From assembly GCF_003054705.1 (NCBI RefSeq), contig NZ_QAYX01000016.1, positions 1 through 64,000 of the forward strand: DNA of 64,000 bases. Reading direction: 5' to 3'. A program made the position numbers and the translations under genes. The notes under the pieces were generated by a model that saw only the letters and a program-made list of their open reading frames with translations, did not search any database and was not told the DNA's origin. The number at the start of each line of letters is the position of its first letter. The first letter of the stretch is position 1. The DNA comes from Opitutus sp. ER46 (GTDB taxonomy: Bacteria > Verrucomicrobiota > Verrucomicrobiia > Opitutales > Opitutaceae). This document shows, in pieces, positions 42,743-51,733 of this stretch.

Positions 42743-44985
42743 GGGGAGGGGGAGGCGCCGGCGGCGCTTGCGGTCGCGGCGCCGGGGCACGCGGACAGCG
42801 GCAGTTCGACGGTGATCTGCGTGCCGTGGCCGGGGCGGCTTTGGATCGACACGCGGCCGTCGAGGCGCTTCGCGCGCTCGCCGATGCCCACGAGCCCGAA
42901 GTGACCGTCGCGCGCGGGCTGCTGCGGGTCGAAACCGACGCCGTTGTCCTCCACGCGCAGCCGCAGGACGGGCGGGGCAAAGGACAGACGCAGCGTGACG
43001 CGTGTGGCCTGGGCGTGTTTGGCGATGTTGGTGAGGGCCTCCTGGGCGATGCGCAGCACGTTTTCCTCCATGACTTCGGGGAGGCGGACGGGGGTGCCCT
43101 CGATGTGGACGTCGAGGGTGATCGCGGTGCCCTGGACGAGTTGTTCCGCGCTGAGCCGGAGGGCGCCCGGCAGGTCGAACTGCTCCAACTCGCGGGAGCG
43201 CAGATCCCAGATGGAGCGGCGGAGGTCGACCTGGCTTTGGTGCAGCCAGTTGCGGGCAAACTGGAGATGCGATTCGGAGCCGTCGGGGTCGCGGCGGGCG
43301 AGCTTGGCTGCGGTGTTGAGGCGCAGGGCGATGCCGGCGAGCGTCTGCTCGAGGGTGTCGTGCAGGTCGCGCGCGAGGCGGGTGCGTTCGGCGAGCACGG
43401 CGCGGAACTGCACCTCGGCGGTCTTGCGGGCGGTCATCTCGACCTGCAGTTGGGCGGTGCGTTCGGCGACCTTCTGCTCGAGCGTGTCGTGCGCCTCCTG
43501 GAGCTTGCCGCGGGCCTGCTCCAGCTCGTGGACGAGGCGGTGCAGCGCGGCGTTCTTCTTCGCGACGGTGAGCAGCCACGCGAGGACGAACACGAGCAGG
43601 GCCGTGAGCACGGCGAGCCCGAGGAGCAGCCGGGCGGGGGTGAGCCAGCTCGGCCGCTGCAGCACGCGCCAGCCCGAGAGCGACGGCAGGAGCAGGCGCA
43701 GGGAGGTGAGCTTGCCGTTGGGATCGACCGTGAGAACGCAGATTCCGTCCACCTCCGCGTCGCTGCCAATCGGGATGCGGGCGAGCGAGGCGTCGCGCTC
43801 GGGCGAGATATGCTCGACGGTGCAGCTCCCGGCCGGCCCCTGCAGCATCCAGGTGGTGACGAAGCCGGCGGGCGAGCCGTCGGCGCGGATGTTCGGGCGG
43901 GTGGAACGGTCGAGGACGCGCCCGCGCAACGTGACGAGTTCGCCGTGGTGCTCGCCCTGCGCGATGGCGGCGGGCTGGACGCGCCGCGGAACCAGCGGGG
44001 CGGGCGCGCCCGGTTCCGCGCGGATCACGGCGTCGCGCAACAGCGGCAGGTGGCCCTCATATTCGAGAAACCCGGCCGCCTCGATGGTCGTGCCGACGGG
44101 CCAGCGTCCCGGCTGGGCGGTGACGATGCGCAGGCCGCCGGACGGATCCTGCAGGAACACGTCCTCGCGCGGCCGCTGCAGCGTGACGACACCCCGGACG
44201 TGCACCCGTTGCTCCGCCAGCCGGCCGCGGCGGTATTGCGCGACGCTGTTCACCGGGGTGGCCGGGCTCAGAAAGGGATCGGCCGGCTCGGCCTCGAGCA
44301 CGGTGAAGTCCTCGAGCCGCGGCGCGTAGACCGCCACCGACGTCAGATGCCGCAACGCCCCGATGTAGTGGGTGGCCACGGTGCCGCGCACCCGCACGCG
44401 CGCGCCGACCAGGGTGGCCGGATCGGTCTCCGGGGGCGGCCGGGTGGAAACCTGCAGCCGGTGGCCGACGACGGCCAGGTCGACCAGCAGCCGCTGGTGT
44501 TCCAGCCGGGCGGTGCGCACCACCCCGGTGACCTCCACGCGCTCGCCGTCCTCGCCGCCCGTATTGAGATCCTCGATGCGCACGCGACGAGGCTCCGGCA
44601 GCGCGGCGCGGCCGGTTTTCCGCCACGTGGGCCGGCTCACGATCGGGGCGAACGCCCCCGGGTGGCTGACGCCCTCGATCGTCACGACGTCGCCCGGTTC
44701 CGGCGCGGGCGCGCCGTAGTTTTCCACGAACACGCCGCCGGTGGCGTCCTGCACGAAGAACTGTCCGCTCCAGTCGGGTTCGGCCGCGGTGACCACGCCG
44801 TTCAGCACGATGCGCCGGCCCTGGCTGGCCTGCTCGCCGGTCAACGACAGCACGGCTGCGGCGTCGCGCAGCGGTGCGGCGGCTGGGGCGGAGGGGGCGG
44901 ACTCGGCGCGCGCCAGGACCATCGCGGCGAACAGGCCGGCAAGGACGGCAAGGCGGCCGAAGAGGAGTGAGGCCGGGGGAAACAC
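42739..44985 (-). CDS. NarX-type sensor histidine kinase with repeated beta-barrel-like sensor region
   Basis: This 748-residue kinase has a signal peptide or first helix (about residues 8-27), then a periplasmic region of about 420 residues. That region repeats a pattern RIVLNGVVTAAE...FFVQDATGGVFVE...GDVVTIEGVSH, HVRGVVTLQRPREDVFLQDPSGGLRIV and LVTLRGRVL, suggestive of several OB-fold-like domains. A membrane helix (about residues 455-478), a coiled coil, and the HisKA_3 domain follow (ERTRLARDLHDTLEQTLAGI), then HATPase (EALTNIAKHA, DNGVGFD). The ligand is unknown. It is divergent from a TonB receptor and GH30 gene, which may be its targets. Confidence 0.9.
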   Translation of the reverse strand: MFPPASLLFGRLAVLAGLFAAMVLARAESAPSAPAAAPLRDAAAVLSLTGEQASQGRRIVLNGVVTAAEPDWSGQFFVQDATGGVFVENYGAPAPEPGDVVTIEGVSHPGAFAPIVSRPTWRKTGRAALPEPRRVRIEDLNTGGEDGERVEVTGVVRTARLEHQRLLVDLAVVGHRLQVSTRPPPETDPATLVGARVRVRGTVATHYIGALRHLTSVAVYAPRLEDFTVLEAEPADPFLSPATPVNSVAQYRRGRLAEQRVHVRGVVTLQRPREDVFLQDPSGGLRIVTAQPGRWPVGTTIEAAGFLEYEGHLPLLRDAVIRAEPGAPAPLVPRRVQPAAIAQGEHHGELVTLRGRVLDRSTRPNIRADGSPAGFVTTWMLQGPAGSCTVEHISPERDASLARIPIGSDAEVDGICVLTVDPNGKLTSLRLLLPSLSGWRVLQRPSWLTPARLLLGLAVLTALLVFVLAWLLTVAKKNAALHRLVHELEQARGKLQEAHDTLEQKVAERTAQLQVEMTARKTAEVQFRAVLAERTRLARDLHDTLEQTLAGIALRLNTAAKLARRDPDGSESHLQFARNWLHQSQVDLRRSIWDLRSRELEQFDLPGALRLSAEQLVQGTAITLDVHIEGTPVRLPEVMEENVLRIAQEALTNIAKHAQATRVTLRLSFAPPVLRLRVEDNGVGFDPQQPARDGHFGLVGIGERAKRLDGRVSIQSRPGHGTQITVELPLSACPGAATASAAGASPSP

Positions 44986-45162
44986 GGGGTGGGGGAACCG
45001 GCAGCGTAGGCGCCGCCGCGGTCAGTTCACGTCAAAACCGGCCGATCGCGCCCACCCGAAAGGGGGATGCGGCGGGAGCGGGAAAATTGATAACGTACGT
45101 CACCCCTCCGGCCGGCCCCGGTCACGCGCGGCCCGGCTGCACTCCCCAACCCACCACCCCGC

Positions 45163-48102
45163 ATGAACCCACCCCGGTTTGTCTCCCTGCTGGCGCTGAC
45201 TCTCGCGGGCGCGACCGCGCCCGCTGCCCTGGCCCAAACTGCCACTTCCGCGCCGGCGTCGCCGGCGGCCGACGAGCCTGTCGTGCTCTCGCCGTTCACG
45301 GTATCCACCGACAAGGACCGCGGCTATCGCGCCACGAACTCCATCTCCGGCACGCGGCTGAACACTGCGATCAAGGACCTGCCGATGCCGATCGAGGTGA
45401 TCACCGAGCAGTTCATGCGCGACACGGGTTCGACCGACCTGCGGCAGACGCTGCGCTACAGCTCGGGTGTCCTGCTGCAGACCCAGAACGACTACAACGC
45501 GCCCGCCGGCAGCTTCTCGACCGCCGCGGGGAAGATCAACAACCCCGAGGGCGCGACGGCCAACCCGGACCAGACCCACATGAAGATCCGGGGCTTCCTG
45601 ACCGAGTCGGTGCTGCGCGACGGCTTCCGCCGGCAGAACTCGACCGATTCGGTGAACATCGCGCGCGTCGAAGTCGCCCGCGGTCCGGCGTCGCTCCTGT
45701 ACGGCGTCGGCAACTTCGGCGGCGTGGTGAATTACCTGGTGAAGATGCCCGAGACCAAGCGGGCCGAGGCCGTCTCGCTCGCCGTCGGCAGCAACGAGTT
45801 CCTCCGCGCGACCATCGACGCGACGGGGCCGCTGACGGCGTCGGGCAAACTGGCGTACCGGGTGACCGGCGCGGTGCAGGACACGGCCTCGTACACCGAC
45901 TTCAACACCGAGCGCCACGTCTTCGTCTCGCCGGTGCTCTCCTGGCGTCCCTTCACCGGCACGGAGATCGTCCTGGATTTTGAGTACGGCCGCCAGTGGC
46001 AGGACGGCATCGGCTGGCAGGACCTGCGCGCGGCGGTGTCCAGCTACGTCAACGACAGCGCCGGCTACAACGGCAACTTCCTGCCCATCCCCGGCCGCAA
46101 CGTGCGGACCTTCCGTTGGAGCGGGCCCGACACCTCGCGGGACAGCACCGCCGGCAACGTGGCATTCAAGGTCACGCAGCAGATCGGCGAGCACCTGAGC
46201 TTCCTCGCGGGCGTGAATCACTCGACCTTCCGGTTCGACCAGCTCGACAACCTCGCGGCGCTGCAGACCGTCGCGAGCGGCAGCAGCGTGCCGGCTTGGG
46301 CGATCGCGCCGGTGAGCTTCGCCGGGCTGGCGTCCACGCAGTCGGGCGTGCCCGTCGGACCGCAGCCCGCGACGATCGCGTACCAGTGGGAGAAACGTCG
46401 GCAGGACAACACGCACGACCAGGTGCGCGTGGAGCTCAACTACCGGCTCAAGCTCTTCGAGCGCGCCTCGCGCTGGGCGCGGTGGGACAACTCCCTCCTC
46501 GGCGGCTTCAGCTATACCCGCGAAAAGAAGGACGACGCCACGCGGCAGACCCCGGGCGATGTCTCGAACTATCACAGCCCGGCGGACTACTCGTACTTCC
46601 GTTTTGGTCGGCAGGGCAACGGCTCGGCCGAAGCGCCGCTGGTCGAGTGGGACAACCTGCGCACCACGACGTCGAACCCGGCGCTGTACGCCGTTTACCA
46701 GGGCAAGCTGCTCGACGACCGGCTCACCCTGATCGCCGGCGTGCGGCGCGACCGCAGCTGGAACAACGTCTGGCAGTACAATCCCGAGTTTAATGCCAAC
46801 GGCACGCCGCGCGGCGACACGGCGCCCTCGACCTCGATGGCCACGCCGAGCCGGGACACGACCTACCAGTATGGCGCGAGCCTGGATCTCACGCCGAACC
46901 GTGAGCTCGCGGTCTACGCCATGCATTCGGAAGGCGTGGAGCCCAACTACCAGGGCAAGCTCGACCTGTACGGCCAGCCGCTGCAGGCGGCACTGGCGAA
47001 GAACAACGAAGTCGGCCTCAAGTTCGACCTCTTCCGCGGCAAGATCTCCGGCACGCTGAGCAAATTCGAGATCACGCGCACCCGCGCCCAGGTGGGCAGC
47101 TCGAGCCTCGTCTGGTTCGCGCCGGTGGTGGCGAAGAACCTGCACTTCAACCCGAACAAGGACATCGTCTACAACGTCAACGACCTGAACCCGGCGACCA
47201 ACGACTGGAACGGCGCGGTGGTCGCCTCGACGGCGCAGTGGAACGCGGCGGTCGCCGCCGGCGCGATCTACCGGCAGACGAACTCCGCCGGGAGCACCAA
47301 CTGGTATGTCAATGCGTCGAAGCCGACGGGCGCCGCGTTCATGGACGCCGTCTTCCAGAACGTTTACGCGCTGAAGCAGTTTGGCTGGTGGGGCTGGATC
47401 TACACTGGCGCGGATCCCGGCAGCCTGCCGTTCGACAACCTCGTGAACAACGCGACGATGGACGACAACGGCGACCAGCGCAGCGTGGCGACGGGCAGCG
47501 ACCGCTCGCGCGGCTGGGACACGCAGATCCTTTTCCAGCCCACGGACAACCTGCAGGTGCTGCTTACCTGGTCGCACATCGAGAAGGTCGTGCTCAACGC
47601 GCAGGCGTGGCCGAAGTATCCGTATCCCCAGGACCGCTGGGCGATCTGGTACGCGCCGATCTCATGGTCGGCCACCGCCGGCCGGCCGCTGGGCGAGGTG
47701 TACACCGACCCGCAGGACACCTCGACCTTCATCGCGTTTGGGGCGGGCCTGCCGATGGACGACACGCCGAAGAACCAGGGCACGGCGTGGATCAGCTACC
47801 AGTTCCCGAAGCTGTCGCGCTGGCACGGGTGGTCGTGCGGCGTGGGCGGGGCGTACGAAAGCCCGCGTGTGATCTATCCTGCGTACGGCCAGAACGCCCT
47901 CGACAACCAGGGCAACCCGATCTCGCTGCAGACCCGCAGCCGCACCGTCATCAACGCGATGGTGAAGTACGCGTTCCGGCTGCGCGGTCACGAATCGAGC
48001 GTGCAGCTCAACGTGGATAACGTGGCGAACGACCGGAAGCTCTACGGCTTCATCTACGCCGCGCCCCGGCGCTGGCAGCTCACCTTCGACTACAAGCTGT
48101 GA
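45163..48102 (+). CDS. TonB-dependent receptor (Opitutaceae type, LSPF motif)
   Basis: A 979-residue outer-membrane receptor with a signal peptide (residues 1-25). The N-terminus of the mature protein carries VVLSPFTV (residues 40-47), then STDKDRGYRATNSISGTRLNTAI and the plug (MPIEVITEQFMRDTG, LRQTLRYSSG, ARVEVARGPASLLYG, NFGGVVNYLVKMPE). The barrel ends with QLTFDYKL. Receptors of this sort import oligosaccharides or siderophores. The GH30 gene is 69 bases downstream, so a glycan substrate is inferred. The two-component genes are transcribed away from it. Confidence 0.95.
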   Translation: MNPPRFVSLLALTLAGATAPAALAQTATSAPASPAADEPVVLSPFTVSTDKDRGYRATNSISGTRLNTAIKDLPMPIEVITEQFMRDTGSTDLRQTLRYSSGVLLQTQNDYNAPAGSFSTAAGKINNPEGATANPDQTHMKIRGFLTESVLRDGFRRQNSTDSVNIARVEVARGPASLLYGVGNFGGVVNYLVKMPETKRAEAVSLAVGSNEFLRATIDATGPLTASGKLAYRVTGAVQDTASYTDFNTERHVFVSPVLSWRPFTGTEIVLDFEYGRQWQDGIGWQDLRAAVSSYVNDSAGYNGNFLPIPGRNVRTFRWSGPDTSRDSTAGNVAFKVTQQIGEHLSFLAGVNHSTFRFDQLDNLAALQTVASGSSVPAWAIAPVSFAGLASTQSGVPVGPQPATIAYQWEKRRQDNTHDQVRVELNYRLKLFERASRWARWDNSLLGGFSYTREKKDDATRQTPGDVSNYHSPADYSYFRFGRQGNGSAEAPLVEWDNLRTTTSNPALYAVYQGKLLDDRLTLIAGVRRDRSWNNVWQYNPEFNANGTPRGDTAPSTSMATPSRDTTYQYGASLDLTPNRELAVYAMHSEGVEPNYQGKLDLYGQPLQAALAKNNEVGLKFDLFRGKISGTLSKFEITRTRAQVGSSSLVWFAPVVAKNLHFNPNKDIVYNVNDLNPATNDWNGAVVASTAQWNAAVAAGAIYRQTNSAGSTNWYVNASKPTGAAFMDAVFQNVYALKQFGWWGWIYTGADPGSLPFDNLVNNATMDDNGDQRSVATGSDRSRGWDTQILFQPTDNLQVLLTWSHIEKVVLNAQAWPKYPYPQDRWAIWYAPISWSATAGRPLGEVYTDPQDTSTFIAFGAGLPMDDTPKNQGTAWISYQFPKLSRWHGWSCGVGGAYESPRVIYPAYGQNALDNQGNPISLQTRSRTVINAMVKYAFRLRGHESSVQLNVDNVANDRKLYGFIYAAPRRWQLTFDYKL

Positions 48103-48115
48103 ACCCGTGGCCCGT

Positions 48116-48140
48116 GGGGCGAGCCGCGTGCGCTCGCCCC
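48116..48140 (+). other. Intercistronic hairpin between receptor and GH30 genes
   Basis: GGGGCGAGC (48116-48124) pairs perfectly with GCTCGCCCC (48132-48140). There is no U-tract, so read-through into the GH30 gene is likely. Such hairpins can lower the expression of the second gene relative to the first. Confidence 0.45.
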
Positions 48141-48171
48141 GCCACACCCTGCCCCGTCTCCGTTTCGCATC

Positions 48172-49590
48172 ATGCACCTGAAATCCATCCTCCTCCCGTG
48201 GACGGCCCTCGCCGTCCTGGCTTCCTCGCTCGGCGCCGCCTCCGGCTCCTGGTCGGTCCATGAAACCGCGCGCGACACCGACCGCCGGCTCGCGTCCGTG
48301 GCCGCGCCCGCCACGGCGGCGGCGACCCCGGCCGATGCGCTGCAGCTCGATCCGGCGCAGCGGTTCCAGCAGATGATCGGCTTTGGCGGCGCCCTCACGG
48401 AATCCTCCGCCTGGGTGCTGGCGCAGCTGCCGGCGGACCGCCGCCGCGAAGTCCTGCGGCGATACTACGACCCGCAGGAGGGCATCGGCTACACGCTGGC
48501 GCGCACACACCTGAACTCCTGCGATTTCTCGCTGCATATGTGGGCGCTCGACGAGACGCCGGGCGACTACGACCTGCACCATTTCACGCTCGATCCGATG
48601 CGGCGGTGGCTGATGCCCCTGCTGCACGATGCGCGCGCGGTCGCCGGGGCCGATCGGTTCAAGCTGCTCGTGTCGCCTTGGAGCCCGCCCGCGTGGATGA
48701 AGACGAACTTCCGGATGGACGACGGCGGCAAGCTGCGCGGCGAGTACCGACCGGCGTGGGCGAACTACTACGTGCGCTTTCTGCAGGCGATGCGGGACGA
48801 AGAGAAGCTGCCGGTGTGGGCGCTCACGGTGCAGAACGAGCCCGACGCGAAGCAGACCTGGGAGTCGTGCCTGTATTCCCCGGAGGAGGAGCGCGACTTC
48901 GTGCGCGACCACCTCGGGCCTGCGCTGGAGAAAGGTGGGTTCGCCGACGTGAAGCTTCTCGGCTGGGATCATAACCGCGACGGGATCGAGACCCGGGCCA
49001 AGGCGATGCTGGGCGATCCGAAGGCGGCAAAATACCTCTGGGGGCTCGGCGTGCACTGGTACGTGAGCGACGACTACGAGGCGTCCTCGCGGGTGCACGC
49101 CGCTTTCCCCGACAAACCCATCCTCTTCACCGAAGGCTGCTGCGAAGGCGGCGAGGCGCTCGGGCGCTGGGACCACGGTGAGACGTACGCCACGCAGATG
49201 ATCGGTGACTTCAAGAACTGGGTCGCGGGCTTCCTCGACTGGAACATCGTCCTCGACCAGCGCGGCGGCCCGAATCACGTGGGCAACTTCTGTGATGCGC
49301 CGGTGATCGTGGACACCAACACCAAGGAGGTGCGGTACGGCCCGTCGTTCTACTACATCGCGCACTTCAGCCGCTTTGTGCGTCCCGGCGCGTACCGGAT
49401 TGCGACGACGGGCGGGCCGGCCGGACTGGCCTCGATCGCGTTTCAGAATCCCGACGGCTCGCTTGTGGCGGTGGTGTTGAACAAGGGGGACCAGCCCGTG
49501 CGCTTCACGCTGGCCACGGGCGGGGCGCCGGTGGCGTGCACCATCCCGGCGCACGCGATCCAGACCTACGCCAGCGCGGCAGCCAACTGA
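48172..49590 (+). CDS. GH30 family glycoside hydrolase
   Basis: This 472-residue protein has a signal peptide (residues 1-22). The barrel domain begins with FQQMIGFGGALTESSAWVLAQL and shows IGYTLARTHLNSCDFS, LLVSPWSPPAWMKTN and the catalytic acid Glu223 in LTVQNEPDA; the nucleophile is Glu321 in ILFTEGCCEGG. A small beta domain ends the protein. The type is GH30 subfamily 1-like (beta-glucosidase/glucosylceramidase/xylosidase); the exact sugar is not fixed. It follows the TonB receptor gene on the same strand, so the two form a glycan-use pair. Its last 25 bases overlap the end of the convergent LysR gene. Confidence 0.92.
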   Translation: MHLKSILLPWTALAVLASSLGAASGSWSVHETARDTDRRLASVAAPATAAATPADALQLDPAQRFQQMIGFGGALTESSAWVLAQLPADRRREVLRRYYDPQEGIGYTLARTHLNSCDFSLHMWALDETPGDYDLHHFTLDPMRRWLMPLLHDARAVAGADRFKLLVSPWSPPAWMKTNFRMDDGGKLRGEYRPAWANYYVRFLQAMRDEEKLPVWALTVQNEPDAKQTWESCLYSPEEERDFVRDHLGPALEKGGFADVKLLGWDHNRDGIETRAKAMLGDPKAAKYLWGLGVHWYVSDDYEASSRVHAAFPDKPILFTEGCCEGGEALGRWDHGETYATQMIGDFKNWVAGFLDWNIVLDQRGGPNHVGNFCDAPVIVDTNTKEVRYGPSFYYIAHFSRFVRPGAYRIATTGGPAGLASIAFQNPDGSLVAVVLNKGDQPVRFTLATGGAPVACTIPAHAIQTYASAAAN

Positions 49591-50579
49591 GCGGCCGCGC
49601 GGCGTGGCCGAGAAGCGACGGCGTTGGCGAGCGGCGCGACCGGAGTTGATCCCGCGCGCGCCGCCGCCACGACCTCGCGCACCGCGCGGGCGAAGGCAAC
49701 CGCGGCGGCGGTGCGGTGAGCGCCGCGAACCCAGAGCAGCCCGACGCGCCGCGCGCGCAGCGGACGACGGCCGTGCACGAGCGGCACGACCTGCAGGCTC
49801 GGGTGGCAGGACCAGCGGACTGAGCTCTCGGGCAGGAGCGTCGCCAGGGCCGTGCGCATGACGGTCGCGAGCACCGTGGCGATCGAGTTCAGTTCGATCC
49901 GCGCGGCGACCGCGACATTGAGCCGCGCGGCGGCCTCGTCGACGAGCTCGCGGGTACAGAATCCGCGGCAGAGGAGGACGAGCGGCTCACGCGCGATGGT
50001 GGCGAGTTCCACCGCGGCCTGGCCCTGCAGCGGGTGCCCGGCCGGGAGCACGGCCACGAGTCGCTCCTCGAACAACGGCTCCGTTTCAATGGGGGAACCG
50101 ACGCGGGCGTGCAGGAGGCCGAGGCCCAGGTCGAGGCGGCCCGCCAGCAACTCCGCCTCGAGGGCGTCACTGGGCAGCTCGCGGATGCTGACGGAGACCT
50201 TGGGGTGGCGCTCGTGAAACAAGGCGACGGCACCGGGGACGAGCGCGACATCGACGGTGGCGACCGCGCCGACGCGCAGCTCCCCGGCGGCGAGGCCCTG
50301 GAGTTCGGCGATGGCGCGGCTCGCGTGACCGAGTTCGCGGAGGATTGTGCTGGCGCGCTCGCGCAGGACGACGCCGGCGGGCGTGAGCCGGATCGTGCGG
50401 CTGAGGCGCTCGAACAGCGGCGCGCCCATCTGCAGCTCGAGCTGCTGGATCTGGTGCGAGAGCGTCGGCTGCGAGACGCGCAGGGCGGCGGCGGCACGGC
50501 GAAATTGTCCGGCCTCGGCGATCGCGAGAAAGTAACGCAGGTGGCGGAGTTCGGTGATGCCCGGCTTGATCGCTGTCAT
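49566..50579 (-). CDS. LysR family transcriptional regulator
   Basis: A 337-residue regulator with the typical N-terminal helix-turn-helix (LRHLRYFLAIAEAGQFRRAAAALRVSQPTLSHQIQQLE) and a C-terminal effector-binding domain (GELRVGAVATVDVALVPGAVALFHERHP onward) of periplasmic-binding-protein type. The long basic/Ala-rich C-terminus is unusual and overlaps the GH30 3' end. It is divergent from the aldo/keto reductase gene, with only 60 bases between starts, so that reductase is its likely target. ATG 50579 is used. Confidence 0.93.
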   Translation of the reverse strand: MTAIKPGITELRHLRYFLAIAEAGQFRRAAAALRVSQPTLSHQIQQLELQMGAPLFERLSRTIRLTPAGVVLRERASTILRELGHASRAIAELQGLAAGELRVGAVATVDVALVPGAVALFHERHPKVSVSIRELPSDALEAELLAGRLDLGLGLLHARVGSPIETEPLFEERLVAVLPAGHPLQGQAAVELATIAREPLVLLCRGFCTRELVDEAAARLNVAVAARIELNSIATVLATVMRTALATLLPESSVRWSCHPSLQVVPLVHGRRPLRARRVGLLWVRGAHRTAAAVAFARAVREVVAAARAGSTPVAPLANAVASRPRRAAAQLAAALA

Positions 50580-50639
50580 CGATCGCTCCGATAAATTCAA
50601 AGGATTGGAGGAAGCAAACGGGCGGCCGGATATTGTCCG

Positions 50640-51680
50640 ATGGAATACAGACAACTCGGCGGTTCAGGACTACGGGTGCCGGTGCTCAGCCTCGGCACGG
50701 CGACGTTTGGCGGCCAGGGCGACTTCTTTCGCGCCTGGGGCAGCACGGATGGCGCGGGCGCGCGGCGGCTCGTGGACATCGCGCTCGAGGCCGGCATGAA
50801 CTTCTTCGATTCGGCGGACGTGTACTCCGGCGGTGCGGCGGAGGAGGTGCTCGGGCAGGCGATCAAGGGCCGGCGCGACCAGGTGCTGATCTCGACGAAG
50901 GCGGTGCTGCGCTCGGGTGACGGCCCGAACGACGTCGGCGCGTCGCGGTTTCACCTGTTGCAGGCGGTGGAGGCCAGCCTGCGCCGACTCGGGACCGATT
51001 ACATCGACTACTTCCAGCTCCACGGCTTCGACGCGCAGACGCCGATCGAGGAGACGCTGCAGACCCTGGACGCGCTCGTCCGCGCGGGGAAGGTGCGCTA
51101 TGTGGGTGCGTCGAACTACGCCGGCTGGCAGCTGATGAAGAGCCTGGCGTTGGCGGAGCGGTACGGCTGGCCGCGGTTCGTCGGGCACCAGGTGTACTAC
51201 TCGCTCGTCGGGCGGGACTATGAGTGGGAGCTGATGCCGCTCGGGGTGGACCAGCGGGTGGGCGCGATGGTGTGGAGCCCGCTGGGGTGGGGGCGGTTGA
51301 CGGGAAAGCTCCGGCGCGGGCAGCCGAAGCCGCCAAGCAGCCGGTTGAACTCGCAGGACGTCGTGGACGTTGGCCCACAGGTGCCGGACGAGTTCCTCTA
51401 TCGCGTCGTCGACGTGCTCGATGCGGTGGCGGCGGAGACCGGGCGGACGGTCCCGCAGGTAGCCATCAACTGGCTGCTGCGGCGGCCGACGGTTGCGAAC
51501 GTGATCGTCGGCGCGCGGAACGAGGAGCAGCTCCGGCAGAATCTGGGCGCGGTGGGCTGGGCGTTGACGCCCGAGCAGGTGGCGCGGCTGGACGCGGCGA
51601 GCGCCACGTCACAGCCGTACCCGTATTACCCTTACTGGGGCAAAGGGTGGTTCCGGGAGATCGCGCCGCCCCCGGTCTGA
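50640..51680 (+). CDS. Aldo/keto reductase
   Basis: This 346-residue NADPH-dependent reductase has a (beta/alpha)8 barrel. Asp57 and Tyr62 in NFFDSADVY, Lys87 in ISTK and the histidine in YFQLHGFD are the catalytic set. The C-terminal LLRRPTVANVIVGARNEEQL region binds the cofactor. It belongs to the soluble bacterial group that reduces sugars and aldehydes; the real substrate is unknown. The gene is divergent from the LysR regulator and convergent with the copper ATPase. Confidence 0.94.
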   Translation: MEYRQLGGSGLRVPVLSLGTATFGGQGDFFRAWGSTDGAGARRLVDIALEAGMNFFDSADVYSGGAAEEVLGQAIKGRRDQVLISTKAVLRSGDGPNDVGASRFHLLQAVEASLRRLGTDYIDYFQLHGFDAQTPIEETLQTLDALVRAGKVRYVGASNYAGWQLMKSLALAERYGWPRFVGHQVYYSLVGRDYEWELMPLGVDQRVGAMVWSPLGWGRLTGKLRRGQPKPPSSRLNSQDVVDVGPQVPDEFLYRVVDVLDAVAAETGRTVPQVAINWLLRRPTVANVIVGARNEEQLRQNLGAVGWALTPEQVARLDAASATSQPYPYYPYWGKGWFREIAPPPV

Positions 51681-51733
51681 CCCGATGTTCGGGCGCGCGT
51701 TTCGCCCTCGCCCGGGGCTCCGATTTCGGCGTC

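Noticed and set aside
45100-47577. An 825-codon open frame on the minus strand
   Set aside because: Antisense to the TonB receptor gene; composition typical of a GC-rich shadow frame.
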